The notes: generated from the letters alone by a model not told the origin. 64,000 nucleotides of DNA from an uncultured Oligoflexales bacterium (GCA_958296095.1 OY282434.1:1456001-1520000), one strand, 5' to 3'; shown: positions 34,323-43,648, counted from the first letter of the stretch. Numbers and translations are program-made.

Positions 34323-37300
34323 TCAGTAGTCCGGGCCACTCGCTTCACCTAGGTGTAGCAACGCACGAATCTTGTCCTCGATGCGGCGGTAGTTTTCTTT
34401 ACCCAGTGTAAGGTAGAGCAAGAAATACAGCGGCACACCCAAGACAATCATGCCGCGGCGTGACAATTTGGTCTTGAGCTTGCCATTTTTATGCACCTGT
34501 TCAAGAAAGCCGAGTAATTTTGTGGGCTGCTTGCCTTCCCTAAAACTATCACGGAAAAAATAACCACCTAGATAGGTCGTCACGATGGCAACTGTCCACA
34601 ACAGCAGGGCATCAACCGCACCGTTGCTTCTTTTGGCAAACGGTGGATATTGCAATGAGAAACGCATCATCGCTTCAGCATCAGCAACAGAAACTTCATA
34701 CTCAGCATTGTCGTCGCTAAGCTTAACCAAACGACGATACAGTTCTCGCTGAACAACAACATCGTCGTGGCTATGTATCTTCAACAGCAGTGCCAGATAA
34801 GGGTAGAGATCTTCAGGCGACAGGCGTTCACGCTTGCTAATGCCAAGACTGTCCTCTACCTGCCGCAACGATGCCAGCAGTGCTTGTGGCAAGCGGGTTT
34901 TGGAACTCTGATAGATGGTGGTCAGATGGCGATATTCCTGGGCAATGTCGTCCCGTGCCCTTGCCGCGATTGCTTTTTGTAAGTTAACCTTCGTGCGCAT
35001 GAAGATCTCGTTACGCATGTCACGCTTGGTGTCTCGCAGTTTAGTGACGGAGGCGAGGATAAACCACGGGAAGCTGAACGCCCACATCGACCAACTCAAT
35101 AGCAAGGCAATCTGCGGTACAGCTTTAGCGACAGGAACTTTTGCTAACATGACACGAAACAGCATCGCCAGAATAAAAGTCGATTGGAGCGTAGCCACCG
35201 TTGCCATCAAAGCTTCCATGAAATTGCCGCCGTAGTCGACGTTTCTGAAATCGACAGAATTTTTGCCTTGATTATACAGTCCCTGAAAGAAATTTTCTTT
35301 GCCATTTGCACCTGCATAAAGAATTTCTTCCATCGGGGTGTAATTTTTTTCTTCAATTTTTTGTAGCAACTGAAAAATGAGACTCAGCTGACCATTATCC
35401 TTAATCTGACGCTTAGCAATTTGATTGACCAGGTCAGATTGCATGTGGGGATGCGTCCACGGAAATTTGCGCTGGGCGAAGAGCAGGCTAGGCTCGCTGA
35501 GCTGTGCGCGTGCCCCCCATAGTCCTTCCCAAACGATGACTGTTACATAGTCTACCCAGAAAACTCCCCAGTTAAAGGAACTAACAAACTCATCAGGATC
35601 AGCATGTTGGAGAAAATAAATGCGCTCCGTCCCGCCTTCGGCTAGAAATTTACCTACCCGTGCAGTGGCTTTTTTCAAATAAGAAGCAGACTGGGCAAAT
35701 ATATTTTTGTGATGGTTGGGGTCGAGCACCTGTGGTTTGGTTTTGCGCAGAAAATTATAGACATGCTTTTTGGTAACTTCACGCAAATCAAAGAAAACCC
35801 CATCTTGGTGCAGTTGAAAAACTTCGGCCTCCAGCACCGTGGCTAACTTCTTCCACCTGTCACGAAAATCCTGCGCATTGATAGCACTTAGCAAAGCCTG
35901 CTGACCGTGCCCACCAGCTGTTTGCAATTTCCGCTGCAAATCACGTTTAAAAAGAATATCCGCGGCCAGCTCCCAGCCGATAGCCTGTGCTCTAACTCGC
36001 TGTTCCTGCAACAATATTAGGGCGCGCCGATTGACAAATTCGCCATCGGCAGCGTTATTAGGGCTGTCAAAGCCTACCCGAAGTGAGGCTTCAGGGTGCA
36101 AACCGATTGTCTGGCCAATCAAAGATTCGCCGCTAATTTTTGTAAACGGCGAGATTTCAGCTGCCAATGCAGGCAACAGTGTCTTTTGCCCGCTCCAGTT
36201 AGCAATGTGATGCCAGAAAGGTAACGACAACCAAGCATCGGTGCGAATACCCATCAAGGTCAGCTGTTTCTTAAACGACCACTCACGTCCCGTCGCACGT
36301 GCAGTAAGAAAACCCAGGGCCGCCAAAGTGGGAATAGTCAGAGCAAAGATACCCATACCATAAAGCAAATGTCTACGACCAGCGAGGTTAGGATATGTTT
36401 TGCGCCGCAAAACTTCCGGCACGATACTGCTCAAGGTAAAACCACCCTTGATAACCCAGGCAGCACCCGCGGCAAGACCAACAACGCCACCCACACCGAG
36501 CACACTCAAGCCGATGTCCTGCAACATCTCGCGGTTAAGGTGCTTATAAATGTAACGTTTCACCTTGGCTCTAAATGGCGACGCGCGCGGCTTGTTTAGG
36601 TCGGCAAACAACTGCGGTTCATCCCACAAACGTTGGTAGTCGTTTTTACGCAAAATATCTTCCAGCACTGCAATCTGTTGACGTGCCTGCTTGGTGTGGT
36701 GTTGCTTAAGTTCAAGAATGCGCTCAACCACTAGTTCTTTGGCATCTTCAATATATTTTGTGCTCAGCATAATCCACGACGCGCCGAAGTTACCTGCACG
36801 TAGCTGGTCTTTCAAACTCTGCATTTGTTTGTGCGCGGTGCGATCTTTGATGATTTTATATTTTTTGTTAGCGCTCTGCTCAAGTTTGACAATTGTTCTT
36901 TCCGCTTGATCACGCACGATCAAGTAATCACGCTGCCAACGTGCATAGGTAAAACTATCCCGATAGTTGTTATTGGCTACACCACCCATGACGATTTTTT
37001 GCACACGATCGGGCGACATCTTTTGCAGATTCTGCATCGCATCACTGGAAGCCATTACTGCTTTTATTTCTTTCACGTCACTGTTGTTAAATTTTTGCTG
37101 ACGCTGCAACTGCAAAGCACGAGAAATTTCTTGAGGCTTATCAGCCCGCACCATATAGGCGATGCTACCGAGCAGATAGTTGTTGGCATTTACCTCTGCA
37201 ATGAGCACCTGCCGCGCAACTACTTCAAGCAGAATTTTTTTGTCATCCACCTGCTGCCATACAGCCAGGTCGCCCGCAGTGAAGCGGGTGTTGTCTCGCA

Positions 37301-38000
37301 ACGGCTGTATCGCACCACCGACCAGCTTGTGGGTAAAAGGCTGCAAGCCCCGCGTGATAAACGTCAAACGCAAGCCCGACAGTTCTTGGCTGTGTTTACC
37401 AACGCGAAAAGATATGCGATGCACTGGTACCAGTCCTCGCAGCAATTCGCGTTTAGCAAAGACATAATCAATGACAAAAATTTCTCCCTGCTTATCGACC
37501 ACGACTACTAGCTCGGTATCGGCGGCAATGATATGCGGCTTGACACTCTCAATACTATGCACTGCATGCGCATAACGAAAACCGAGATGGCCACCAACAT
37601 TCTCAACCCTAATTGCATCTGGCTGTGGCACTACACGTGGCAAGCCTTTCTCAATCCCCACCAAGTGATAGCGATCAACTTTGAGATTTTTCTTATCGTA
37701 AACGCTAAGATACTGCGCGGTAAGATGAAAAGGATCAGGCCCTGCACGTGGTTGCGTTCCCTCAGGGGCCGCGCCGAGCTCCGCCGCGAACAACTCCATA
37801 CGCTCAATCGCCTTCACCATCGCAGGCTTTTTTCGTTCAGCTGCGATGACCTGGCGTAACGTGGCTGGGATTACCGCATCGAAGGCCGCGGCCTCGGTAG
37901 CTACGGGTGCTTCAGCTACCTGCCCCCGTGCTGGCAGCGGCACCGCCAAGGCAATTACTAACGCCCCGACTGTTATTTTGTTGACTAGCTTGCCCGTCAC
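34323..38000 (-). CDS. Very large membrane protein of unknown function, 1225 aa
   Basis: GTG start behind GGGAG; signal peptide (VGALVIALAVPLPARGQ). A long N-terminal periplasmic region (about 470 residues, mixed beta then Lys/Gln-rich helices) is followed by hydrophobic helices near residues 490-515 (IGLSVLGVGGVVGLAAGAAW), 545-565 (GIFALTIPTLAALGFL), a second soluble region, helices near 930-985 (STFILAMLFRVMLAKV; ALLLSWSMWAFSFPWFILAS), 1120 (LLLWTVAIVTTYLGGYF) and 1185 (VLGVPLYFLLYLTLG). No domain recognised. The AT-rich 38001-38100 carries its promoter region (TTGAAA and TATAAA-like boxes). Probably a lineage-specific envelope protein. Confidence 0.7.
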   Translation of the reverse strand: MTGKLVNKITVGALVIALAVPLPARGQVAEAPVATEAAAFDAVIPATLRQVIAAERKKPAMVKAIERMELFAAELGAAPEGTQPRAGPDPFHLTAQYLSVYDKKNLKVDRYHLVGIEKGLPRVVPQPDAIRVENVGGHLGFRYAHAVHSIESVKPHIIAADTELVVVVDKQGEIFVIDYVFAKRELLRGLVPVHRISFRVGKHSQELSGLRLTFITRGLQPFTHKLVGGAIQPLRDNTRFTAGDLAVWQQVDDKKILLEVVARQVLIAEVNANNYLLGSIAYMVRADKPQEISRALQLQRQQKFNNSDVKEIKAVMASSDAMQNLQKMSPDRVQKIVMGGVANNNYRDSFTYARWQRDYLIVRDQAERTIVKLEQSANKKYKIIKDRTAHKQMQSLKDQLRAGNFGASWIMLSTKYIEDAKELVVERILELKQHHTKQARQQIAVLEDILRKNDYQRLWDEPQLFADLNKPRASPFRAKVKRYIYKHLNREMLQDIGLSVLGVGGVVGLAAGAAWVIKGGFTLSSIVPEVLRRKTYPNLAGRRHLLYGMGIFALTIPTLAALGFLTARATGREWSFKKQLTLMGIRTDAWLSLPFWHHIANWSGQKTLLPALAAEISPFTKISGESLIGQTIGLHPEASLRVGFDSPNNAADGEFVNRRALILLQEQRVRAQAIGWELAADILFKRDLQRKLQTAGGHGQQALLSAINAQDFRDRWKKLATVLEAEVFQLHQDGVFFDLREVTKKHVYNFLRKTKPQVLDPNHHKNIFAQSASYLKKATARVGKFLAEGGTERIYFLQHADPDEFVSSFNWGVFWVDYVTVIVWEGLWGARAQLSEPSLLFAQRKFPWTHPHMQSDLVNQIAKRQIKDNGQLSLIFQLLQKIEEKNYTPMEEILYAGANGKENFFQGLYNQGKNSVDFRNVDYGGNFMEALMATVATLQSTFILAMLFRVMLAKVPVAKAVPQIALLLSWSMWAFSFPWFILASVTKLRDTKRDMRNEIFMRTKVNLQKAIAARARDDIAQEYRHLTTIYQSSKTRLPQALLASLRQVEDSLGISKRERLSPEDLYPYLALLLKIHSHDDVVVQRELYRRLVKLSDDNAEYEVSVADAEAMMRFSLQYPPFAKRSNGAVDALLLWTVAIVTTYLGGYFFRDSFREGKQPTKLLGFLEQVHKNGKLKTKLSRRGMIVLGVPLYFLLYLTLGKENYRRIEDKIRALLHLGEASGPDY

Positions 38001-38134
38001 CCTAACTCCCAGAAAAAAACCATCCTTACTATAATTTTATATAATTTTACAGAACTTTCAATGATAAAAAGAAGTTATGTTTATTATTGTATAGTTACAG
38101 CTTGGTTGCCGCTGGCGTGCTGGGGAGACGTGGT

Positions 38135-38746
38135 TTAGCCGCCGAATCCTAGGCCAATGCCAGCTAAGATCACTCCTCCCCACCCCAACACTGCGACTGC
38201 AACCGCGATGATCCAACCTGTGCGGGTGATGCTGCCGTTACGGTTGACCTTGCTCCAGACGATGTTAGCACACACCAAAGGGATTGCTAGGGGGAAAACA
38301 ATTCCGCCCGTTAAAGGAAAGCCGATGATGCCGATAAGCATGAAGCTTGCTAAATCTAGGACCGTAGTATGATCGCCGCCCGGAGCGGATTCAGTGAACG
38401 CGGCTGCACCGTGGATAGCGACACTGAAGAGCGTCCACCCGCTCACGACGATAACGAAGGCTAACGAGATCGAGCTGAGTGCCGCGGCCGTAGGCAATGT
38501 CAGCAGCTGTGCCCTAGTGCGACGCTGTAGCAACGCCCCGATACCGGGGATAAGCGTGCAGGCGAGGGGAATGAACACCGCGATCCACGACAAAGACAGG
38601 CTGGCCTTATAGCTATCGTGAAAAAGCCAGGCGGCGAAAAGCGCACCCCAACACACGGGAATAAAAGCGATCCACGCGCCCATTGCCAGGCGGCGAATCT
38701 GCTGCCAGCTCAGTCCCCACAGTCTCGCCTCGGCATCGTTAACCAT
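38135..38746 (-). CDS. Membrane protein with about five TM segments, unknown
   Basis: 203 aa. Hydrophobic helices IAFIPVCWGALFAAWLF, LSWIAVFIPLACTLIPGIG, ISLAFVIVVSGWTLFSVAI, FMLIGIIGFPLTGGIVFPL and WIIAVAVAVLGWGGVILAG. ATG 38746 follows GAGG. No family recognised; it is separated from the 1225-aa protein by an AT-rich promoter region and is transcribed in the same direction. Confidence 0.65.
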   Translation of the reverse strand: MVNDAEARLWGLSWQQIRRLAMGAWIAFIPVCWGALFAAWLFHDSYKASLSLSWIAVFIPLACTLIPGIGALLQRRTRAQLLTLPTAAALSSISLAFVIVVSGWTLFSVAIHGAAAFTESAPGGDHTTVLDLASFMLIGIIGFPLTGGIVFPLAIPLVCANIVWSKVNRNGSITRTGWIIAVAVAVLGWGGVILAGIGLGFGG

Positions 38747-38838
38747 CCCCTCACCTCAATCACCTGCACCACAGACAAATTATACCCGTCTATTATTATT
38801 TGCACAAAAAACTGTGCCGATGTCGTGCCGCAGTGGAC

Positions 38839-39000
38839 ATGGAGGCTGAGAACTTTGACCTGTTGTCAAGTTATCTCAGTGAACATATTTCTAGCCGGGC
38901 TTTCGCCCAGCAGTATCTGCAATTTTTGACCAAGTACCAGCGGCATGTCTCGGCGGAAACGCGGCAGACAGCCGAGCAGAAGCTGGCTAATTTTTGCTGA
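38839..39000 (+). CDS. Small hypothetical protein, 53 aa
   Basis: MEAENFDLLSSYLSEHISSR start; a compact, amphipathic helical peptide with codon use like neighbouring genes, ending in Cys. An AGTGG just upstream is a weak ribosome binding site. It lies alone between two minus-strand genes. Possibly real; no family known. Confidence 0.35.
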   Translation: MEAENFDLLSSYLSEHISSRAFAQQYLQFLTKYQRHVSAETRQTAEQKLANFC

Positions 39001-39034
39001 GGACGGCGCCGCGGAGCTAGCCACACCACCCGTG

Positions 39035-39295
39035 TTACGTGCGTTTCTTGTGCTCTTCATCCAGCTTTTGGATTAGCCATAGCTTGATAAGTGGTTGTCG
39101 AGACACACCCGCTCTGGAGGCTTCTATATCAAGCTGCAACAGTAGCCATTCAGGTAAATCAAGATTAATTTTTCTCATCTTGGCCTTGTGCAATTTACCT
39201 TGTCTGCCAAACTCGTTACCAAGATCAGCTTGCTCAAGATAGTCGTCCATTTTTTGCTCGCTGTCGAATTGCTTCAATGAAGACTTTTTTTTCAT
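39035..39295 (-). CDS. BrnA-like ribbon-helix-helix antitoxin
   Basis: 86 aa. The second half KINLDLPEWLLLQLDIEA, followed by SRAGVSRQPLIKLWLIQ, is the CopG/RHH DNA-binding pattern of BrnA antitoxins (strand-helix-helix). It follows and overlaps the toxin frame by 62 bases, the toxin-first order typical of brnTA. If translation begins at the inner ATG (39250) the overlap is 17 bases. It should neutralise the toxin and repress the operon. Confidence 0.7.
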   Translation of the reverse strand: MKKKSSLKQFDSEQKMDDYLEQADLGNEFGRQGKLHKAKMRKINLDLPEWLLLQLDIEASRAGVSRQPLIKLWLIQKLDEEHKKRT

Positions 39296-39536
39296 TTTTT
39301 CTCGTCCGCCTTACACTAATTAATCTTAAACACGTCCCGCGCTTTACCCAAATGGCCGTGTAGGCTTCACCACCGACCAATCCGATAGTAGCCCCCCTCC
39401 CTTCACCACCCACAACTCTAGCAATGCCATCAACTTCGAGGTGATAGCCTCGCCATATTTCCAGTGCTCTGTTGAAATCAATGCCATGCTTCGCCTGATT
39501 TTTTGCAGATTTTTGACCATCCCACCCAACATTCAT
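39234..39536 (-). CDS. BrnT-like type II toxin
   Basis: 100 aa with the BrnT layout: WDGQKSAKNQAKHGIDFNRA (WDxxKxxxNxxKHGxxF), EVDGIARVVGGEGR, IGLVGGEAYTAIWV and LRLISVRRTRKNEKKVF (R-x-IS-x-RxA-x-x-E-x-x-x-Y/F). BrnT toxins are RelE-fold ribonucleases that stop translation. The first start ATG lies within the operator palindrome. The arrangement toxin then RHH antitoxin supports the call. Confidence 0.75.
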   Translation of the reverse strand: MNVGWDGQKSAKNQAKHGIDFNRALEIWRGYHLEVDGIARVVGGEGRGATIGLVGGEAYTAIWVKRGTCLRLISVRRTRKNEKKVFIEAIRQRAKNGRLS

Positions 39537-39564
39537 AGTATATATACTATACCTATACTATACC
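39535..39564 (-). promoter_or_regulatory. Operator/promoter of the BrnTA-like module
   Basis: Perfect 16-bp palindrome ATAGTATATATACTAT (39535-39550) touching the toxin start codon, continued by a second TATACTATACC unit (direct repeat 39543-39564). Such palindromes are autoregulatory binding sites for RHH antitoxins. Confidence 0.6.
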
Positions 39565-39583
39565 ATCGTCAACCCAGCGAGCG

Positions 39584-40255
39584 TTACAAAGAGTCGTGCG
39601 CCTCTAAAAACACCCGTCCCGTGACTTGTTTGGCCGCGGTAGCCGAGTCCTTATCGTGGTCGTAGGTAACATGCAAACGCAGGCAATTACCGTCGATTGA
39701 GACCGATTCGCTGATGTCGTAACTGTTATCCTGGCTGAACAGGGTTGCCACACCCGCAACGATCGGCACATAATGCGGGCAATTGTCTTCTGGGTAGTCA
39801 TAGCAATCGTAATCGTAATCGCAGTCACAACCAGCGTCCCCCTGATTACATTCGTCACGATCTTCGTGGTAGCAATCCGGTTCTCCTGGTTCGGTAGTTA
39901 GATAGTTTTGTTGTCCACCCTCTTCGCAAGCCAATTGCATAACCATCGTCCCCGTCGCCGCGGTATTTACTTTCCCTCCTGCCAGCACCTCGCCCACAGC
40001 TTCAATAATTGCACCGTGGTCAACATTTAGTGTGGCGCACATATCGGGCGTGTCGGGTGGCTCGGGCATGCATGTTTTCTCAATCTTGGTCACCGTCAAC
40101 GGATCGACCGCGTCTGTCGTTTCCTCAGGCGCAGGTGTTTTCGTAGAGACGGCATCAGCACTGTCGTCGGTCGGTTGTTCGTCGGCAACCTTTTTTTTGC
40201 TGCAACCAACAAAGATGACAGCCAACAGTGCTGAATATAGACACAACCTAAACAT
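39584..40255 (-). CDS. Acidic lipoprotein with Cys/Asp/Tyr cluster
   Basis: Lipobox FVGC (Cys18) after LYSALLAVIFVG. An acidic Thr/Ala linker is followed by a domain containing the cluster CYHEDRDECNQGDAGCDCDY and then DYDCYDYPEDNC, dense in Cys and acidic residues, which might bind cations. The C-terminal codons for ...AHDSL and the stop are provided by one unit of the dispersed GCGAGCGTTACAAAGAGTCG module (39574-39600), so the natural C-terminus was probably replaced. Starts two bases after the stop of the 40258 gene, forming a two-gene operon. Confidence 0.65.
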   Translation of the reverse strand: MFRLCLYSALLAVIFVGCSKKKVADEQPTDDSADAVSTKTPAPEETTDAVDPLTVTKIEKTCMPEPPDTPDMCATLNVDHGAIIEAVGEVLAGGKVNTAATGTMVMQLACEEGGQQNYLTTEPGEPDCYHEDRDECNQGDAGCDCDYDYDCYDYPEDNCPHYVPIVAGVATLFSQDNSYDISESVSIDGNCLRLHVTYDHDKDSATAAKQVTGRVFLEAHDSL

Positions 40256-40257
40256 GC

Positions 40258-40983
40258 TCAGTTACCGACGTTGGGTGGTGATGCTTCCGGGCCGTTACGA
40301 TCGCAATCGTATTGTCGTTCAATGCTTTGGCTGATTTTTCTCAGCCGTGAAGCATACAGACCGTAGCTACGTTTGATGGCAATAAAATGCCGATTGATAA
40401 TTTCTTTCCGGCGCTCGTCGGCATAAAGCTGGTGTTCACGTTTGTAATTATTGTGAAATGCTTTCCAAAGTCCGGCAATAGTAGTCCCTCCAGAACGCTG
40501 TCTAAATTTTAGCCTGGTGTTGCAAGCTGTGTTTTTGTTGTATGTTTCCTCATCAAGACTAGTTCTTCTAAAAGTGACTAACCACATGTACATGCCAGCA
40601 ATCTTGTCTCTTAATTTTTCAGTTGAGAGAATTGTTTGTTTATAGGCATCGAATAGCGTTTGACTGGCATTGTCAGCAGAATAGGCCTGTGAATGACAAC
40701 CGTAAAATGTCGAGGGAACGTCTTCATCTCGTTCGGCATCGTAGACTTCGTCGAATTTTAGATTACACCTTTGCCCGTATTTAAAAGTATGATTTGCATA
40801 CGAGTCATGGGCGACAATCCACATGAAGGTATCGAGGGAATTGCGGATTATCGAGGAAAAGGCGAACACTTTCTCGGCTTCTTTAAAGTCCGCGATGCGA
40901 TCTACTGGGTCGGGGAGGTTACTGTCGGCTAACCCTGCGGTTGACGATAACATAAACACCCAAGTCATAAACAAGATTTTCAT
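40258..40983 (-). CDS. Exported helical protein, unknown
   Basis: Signal peptide MKILFMTWVFMLSSTAGLAD with ATG 40983 preceded by AAGGAG. The mature part (about 220 aa) is helical, with six cysteines and aromatic-rich helices (TFMWIVAHDSYANHTF; LRDKIAGMYMWLVTFRR). No family recognised. First gene of the operon with the acidic lipoprotein. Confidence 0.65.
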   Translation of the reverse strand: MKILFMTWVFMLSSTAGLADSNLPDPVDRIADFKEAEKVFAFSSIIRNSLDTFMWIVAHDSYANHTFKYGQRCNLKFDEVYDAERDEDVPSTFYGCHSQAYSADNASQTLFDAYKQTILSTEKLRDKIAGMYMWLVTFRRTSLDEETYNKNTACNTRLKFRQRSGGTTIAGLWKAFHNNYKREHQLYADERRKEIINRHFIAIKRSYGLYASRLRKISQSIERQYDCDRNGPEASPPNVGN

Positions 40984-41149
40984 GATGCTTCTCCTTAAAA
41001 AAATTTTAAAAAATTCAACTACAAACAACTGTAGCCGCCTTCACAGGGACACATCGGCCGTTTTTTTTTGCTTTAGCTGCGCTTGTGATTTTGTCCGAAT
41101 TTTTTTGTAACTTGCCAATATGTTGGCTGAATTTTTTGGCGATGCTTAC

Positions 41150-41895
41150 TGCATGAGCACAGGCAGAGAGGCTTGGGGTCAAGCTTGAACGCAACCGCCG
41201 AGAGACTTGGGGGCAAAAACCTTCCTTAGCCCGTATCTCCGTTATCTTGGCAGAGCGCAGACCTGCCGAGAAACTCTCCTGAGTGGGTACGGCACATGCT
41301 TTATCTAAAAGCATAATCTGACGACAATATGGCAATATCTGTGGTCGAGTTTTCGCACGGTCTCGCTCTGCCGTTCATAAAGCCCTCGGTAGGCAAGTCT
41401 CAACGTGACAGCCGAGAGGTTTGAGAACAAGCAAAGAGACTTGGGGCAAGCTTGAACGCAATACAGGGAAATCTGAGGGCAAAGACCCTACTTAGCACAA
41501 GCCTCCGTTGTCTTGGCACGGCGCAGACCTGCCGAGAAACTCTCCCCTGAGATAGGTTGTGAGCACATGCTTTTATCTAAAAAATAAACTCGGTTGCAGT
41601 ATTGGCAATATCTGTGGTCGGGTTTTCGCACGGTCTACCCGTGCCGTTCATGGAGCTCTTGGTTGGCGAGTCTCAACGCAACCGCGAAAAGGCTTGGGAG
41701 CAAGCAGAGAGGCTTGGGGTCAAGCCTGAACGCAATAGCCGAGAGGCCCGAGAACATGCAGCGAGCTAGGAAGCGAGCGATACAAAAAGCAGCGTAGCGA
41801 GCGAAGCGAGCTAGGAAGCGAGCGGGACAAAAAGCATCGCGCAGCGAGGGAGCTAGGAAGCGGCAAAAAGTCCAGCGAGCGTAGCGAGTGTCAAG
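41150..41895 (+). repeat. Repeat array with two full dispersed elements
   Basis: Full elements at 41225-41393 and 41491-41666, both with CTTAGC start, CCTGCCGAGAAACTCTCC, the ATGCTTT...AAAGCAT hairpin region, GGTCGRGTTTTCGCACGG and a CTCGGTAGG-type end. Modules between them: GAGAGGCTTGGGGTCAAGC, TGAACGCAA, and a run of GCGAGCTAGGAAGCGAGCG units (41755-41890). Bases 41029-41150 hold no gene. Confidence 0.9.
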
Positions 41896-41985
41896 TTTAT
41901 ATAAGCCCAGATATGAATAACCCTTGACTAACAGAAGTGCTACAGCTATAAGCTGCTCGTCTTTTTTTGCTTACAGGAGAGTGTG

Positions 41986-42729
41986 ATGCGTGTGTCTTTA
42001 GCGTGGCTGGTGTTTGTGTTTGCCTATTATCCCCAAGTCGCCTCTGGCAAGGATGGCAAGGAGGGAATGTTGTTCCGCGGATCTGGTGAGGCATCTGTGC
42101 CTGGGTGCACAGCTGAAAAATCGCAGAAATTTGTTACGACCATGGTCATGAGCACCCCCAGAGGAAGTGAGGATCTCCTTTTAGGCTATGTGCTAGAGTA
42201 TGCTAGTGGAGGCACGGAAAAACTAGCCCTGCGACTGCAAAAAGATAGCTCTGGGGAAGAGAAGGGCAGTAAGGTCGCGGTAACTAGCCAACGATCGACG
42301 TTGATCCAGTGTTTGCTTGTGCCATCCCCGCCCAGCGAAGGGACTTGGCTGGGAACCGACGGTGGCTATAAAGTTGTGCTGGGCGAAACTACCATCGGCT
42401 TCGATTTCTTAGGAGAGAAGTCGAACGCTGTCAGTCTTATTCCGGACATAAGTATTCGGATTAATTTTGGTAGGAATACAGGCTCTACCACAGTGTCTAA
42501 TGCGGTTAGCGATGTGCGCCTGGATCTCAATGCCTTGTTTCGGGCCGACGACACGACAACCGAGGATCTTTTCGAGGATTTGTTTGGGGAAAAAAGCGGA
42601 TGTGACTGTGCTGGCGGATGCGATTGCGCTGGCGGCTGTGACTGTGCTGGCGGATGTGACTGTGCTGGTGGATGTGACTGTGCTGGTGGATGTGAGTGCA
42701 GTTTACCCCCTTCTGCCCCCGCTGGCTAG
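41986..42729 (+). CDS. Exported protein ending in GCDCAG hexapeptide repeats
   Basis: ATG 41986 has AGGAG seven bases upstream. Signal peptide (VSLAWLVFVFAYYPQVASG). The middle is a beta-rich domain of about 180 aa (LLLGYVLEYASGGTEKLALR; GYKVVLGETTIGFDFLG). The C-terminus carries six near-perfect Gly-Cys-Asp-Cys-Ala-Gly units (GCDCAGGCDCAG...GCECS), encoded by an 18-bp tandem repeat at about 42597-42705. Twelve closely spaced cysteines with aspartates suggest metal binding or cross-linking outside the cytoplasm; function unknown. Confidence 0.7.
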   Translation: MRVSLAWLVFVFAYYPQVASGKDGKEGMLFRGSGEASVPGCTAEKSQKFVTTMVMSTPRGSEDLLLGYVLEYASGGTEKLALRLQKDSSGEEKGSKVAVTSQRSTLIQCLLVPSPPSEGTWLGTDGGYKVVLGETTIGFDFLGEKSNAVSLIPDISIRINFGRNTGSTTVSNAVSDVRLDLNALFRADDTTTEDLFEDLFGEKSGCDCAGGCDCAGGCDCAGGCDCAGGCDCAGGCECSLPPSAPAG

Positions 42730-42832
42730 CTACTAGGCAGGGTGCACCGTGTCCAGCCTGTGATGCCGCGGCGCGTGTCAAGGCAGCATATGCTGGTGGC
42801 GAGTGCTACAACGACCAGCGTGCAGTTGTCGT

Positions 42833-43648
42833 TTAGAAAATGAGATGGCAGCTGCGCCGCGGTCGAAGTTGGTCGCAGCGGCGGCGGGCGGTGGCAATCT
42901 CGTCAACGCTCATGGTGCGCACTTCAAGCAGTTCAAGGCGAAACTCGGTATCGGAGGTGGCAACGATGTTGGTGTCGATGAAGTAGATGTTGTTGCCAGC
43001 GATCCAGGCGTTCTCGCGGCCATAGAGATGCACGTTGATCGCTTCGCGGCGGCGCGCCTTTTGCCACAGGGCATCGATCGCGGTTCTGGAACGCAGGTCA
43101 ACGCTTTCGCCCGTTCCCGCATCAGGAAAGTTCGGCACTGACCAAAACTGGAGGTTGAAGGGGTTGTAGGCAAGCAGTTTGGTGTTGTCGTTGAAGCCAA
43201 GCTTTTGCACCCCGAAGGTTGCCGCCGCGTTGAGTGTGGGATGCAGCGGGCAATCGACCGACAACACGAAAGAGACCATCTTCGGATACAGCACCTTGCC
43301 ACGCCACTCGATGCGTCCTCCCCCGCCACTGCAGGGAATACCCATCGCCGTCCACTGACTGTCCTGATAAAAGCCAGCCTCTCCCTCGTAAGTGATGCAG
43401 GGCTTGTGCACGGCAGTGAGCACGAAGCCTGACTCGGCGAGGTATAGGGGTGGCTTGCCACCGAGCTGCGCGAACTTGATGCAGGTATCGGAGGGTAACT
43501 CGACCTGTGGTGCAAGCTGTGGCAGCGTGGCGGTCGGTTGTTGTGGTGCTGTGGCAGGCAATGCGGCAACGTCTGGGGCTTTGTGCAGGCTGAAACAGGA
43601 GTTCAGCAGCAGTAACGGGATGGAACATAACAAAAATCTAGCCAACAT
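42833..43648 (-). CDS. Predicted lipoprotein, unknown
   Basis: Signal MLARFLLCSIPLLLLNSC (lipobox LNSC, Cys18). ATG 43648 is preferred because GGAGA precedes it by six bases; ATG 43663 is the alternative. A Pro/Ala/Gln-rich linker (ATAPQQPTATLPQ) is followed by a beta-rich domain with several cysteines (CIKFAQLGG, PCSGGGGRIEW, SVDCPLHP) and a region GRENAWIAGNNIYFIDTNIV. No family recognised. Confidence 0.65.
   Translation of the reverse strand: MLARFLLCSIPLLLLNSCFSLHKAPDVAALPATAPQQPTATLPQLAPQVELPSDTCIKFAQLGGKPPLYLAESGFVLTAVHKPCITYEGEAGFYQDSQWTAMGIPCSGGGGRIEWRGKVLYPKMVSFVLSVDCPLHPTLNAAATFGVQKLGFNDNTKLLAYNPFNLQFWSVPNFPDAGTGESVDLRSRTAIDALWQKARRREAINVHLYGRENAWIAGNNIYFIDTNIVATSDTEFRLELLEVRTMSVDEIATARRRCDQLRPRRSCHLIF

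Noticed and set aside
36825..37511. 228-codon + strand frame inside the 1225-aa gene
   Set aside because: Antisense to a long well-supported gene with signal peptide and RBS; the translation lacks protein-like features.
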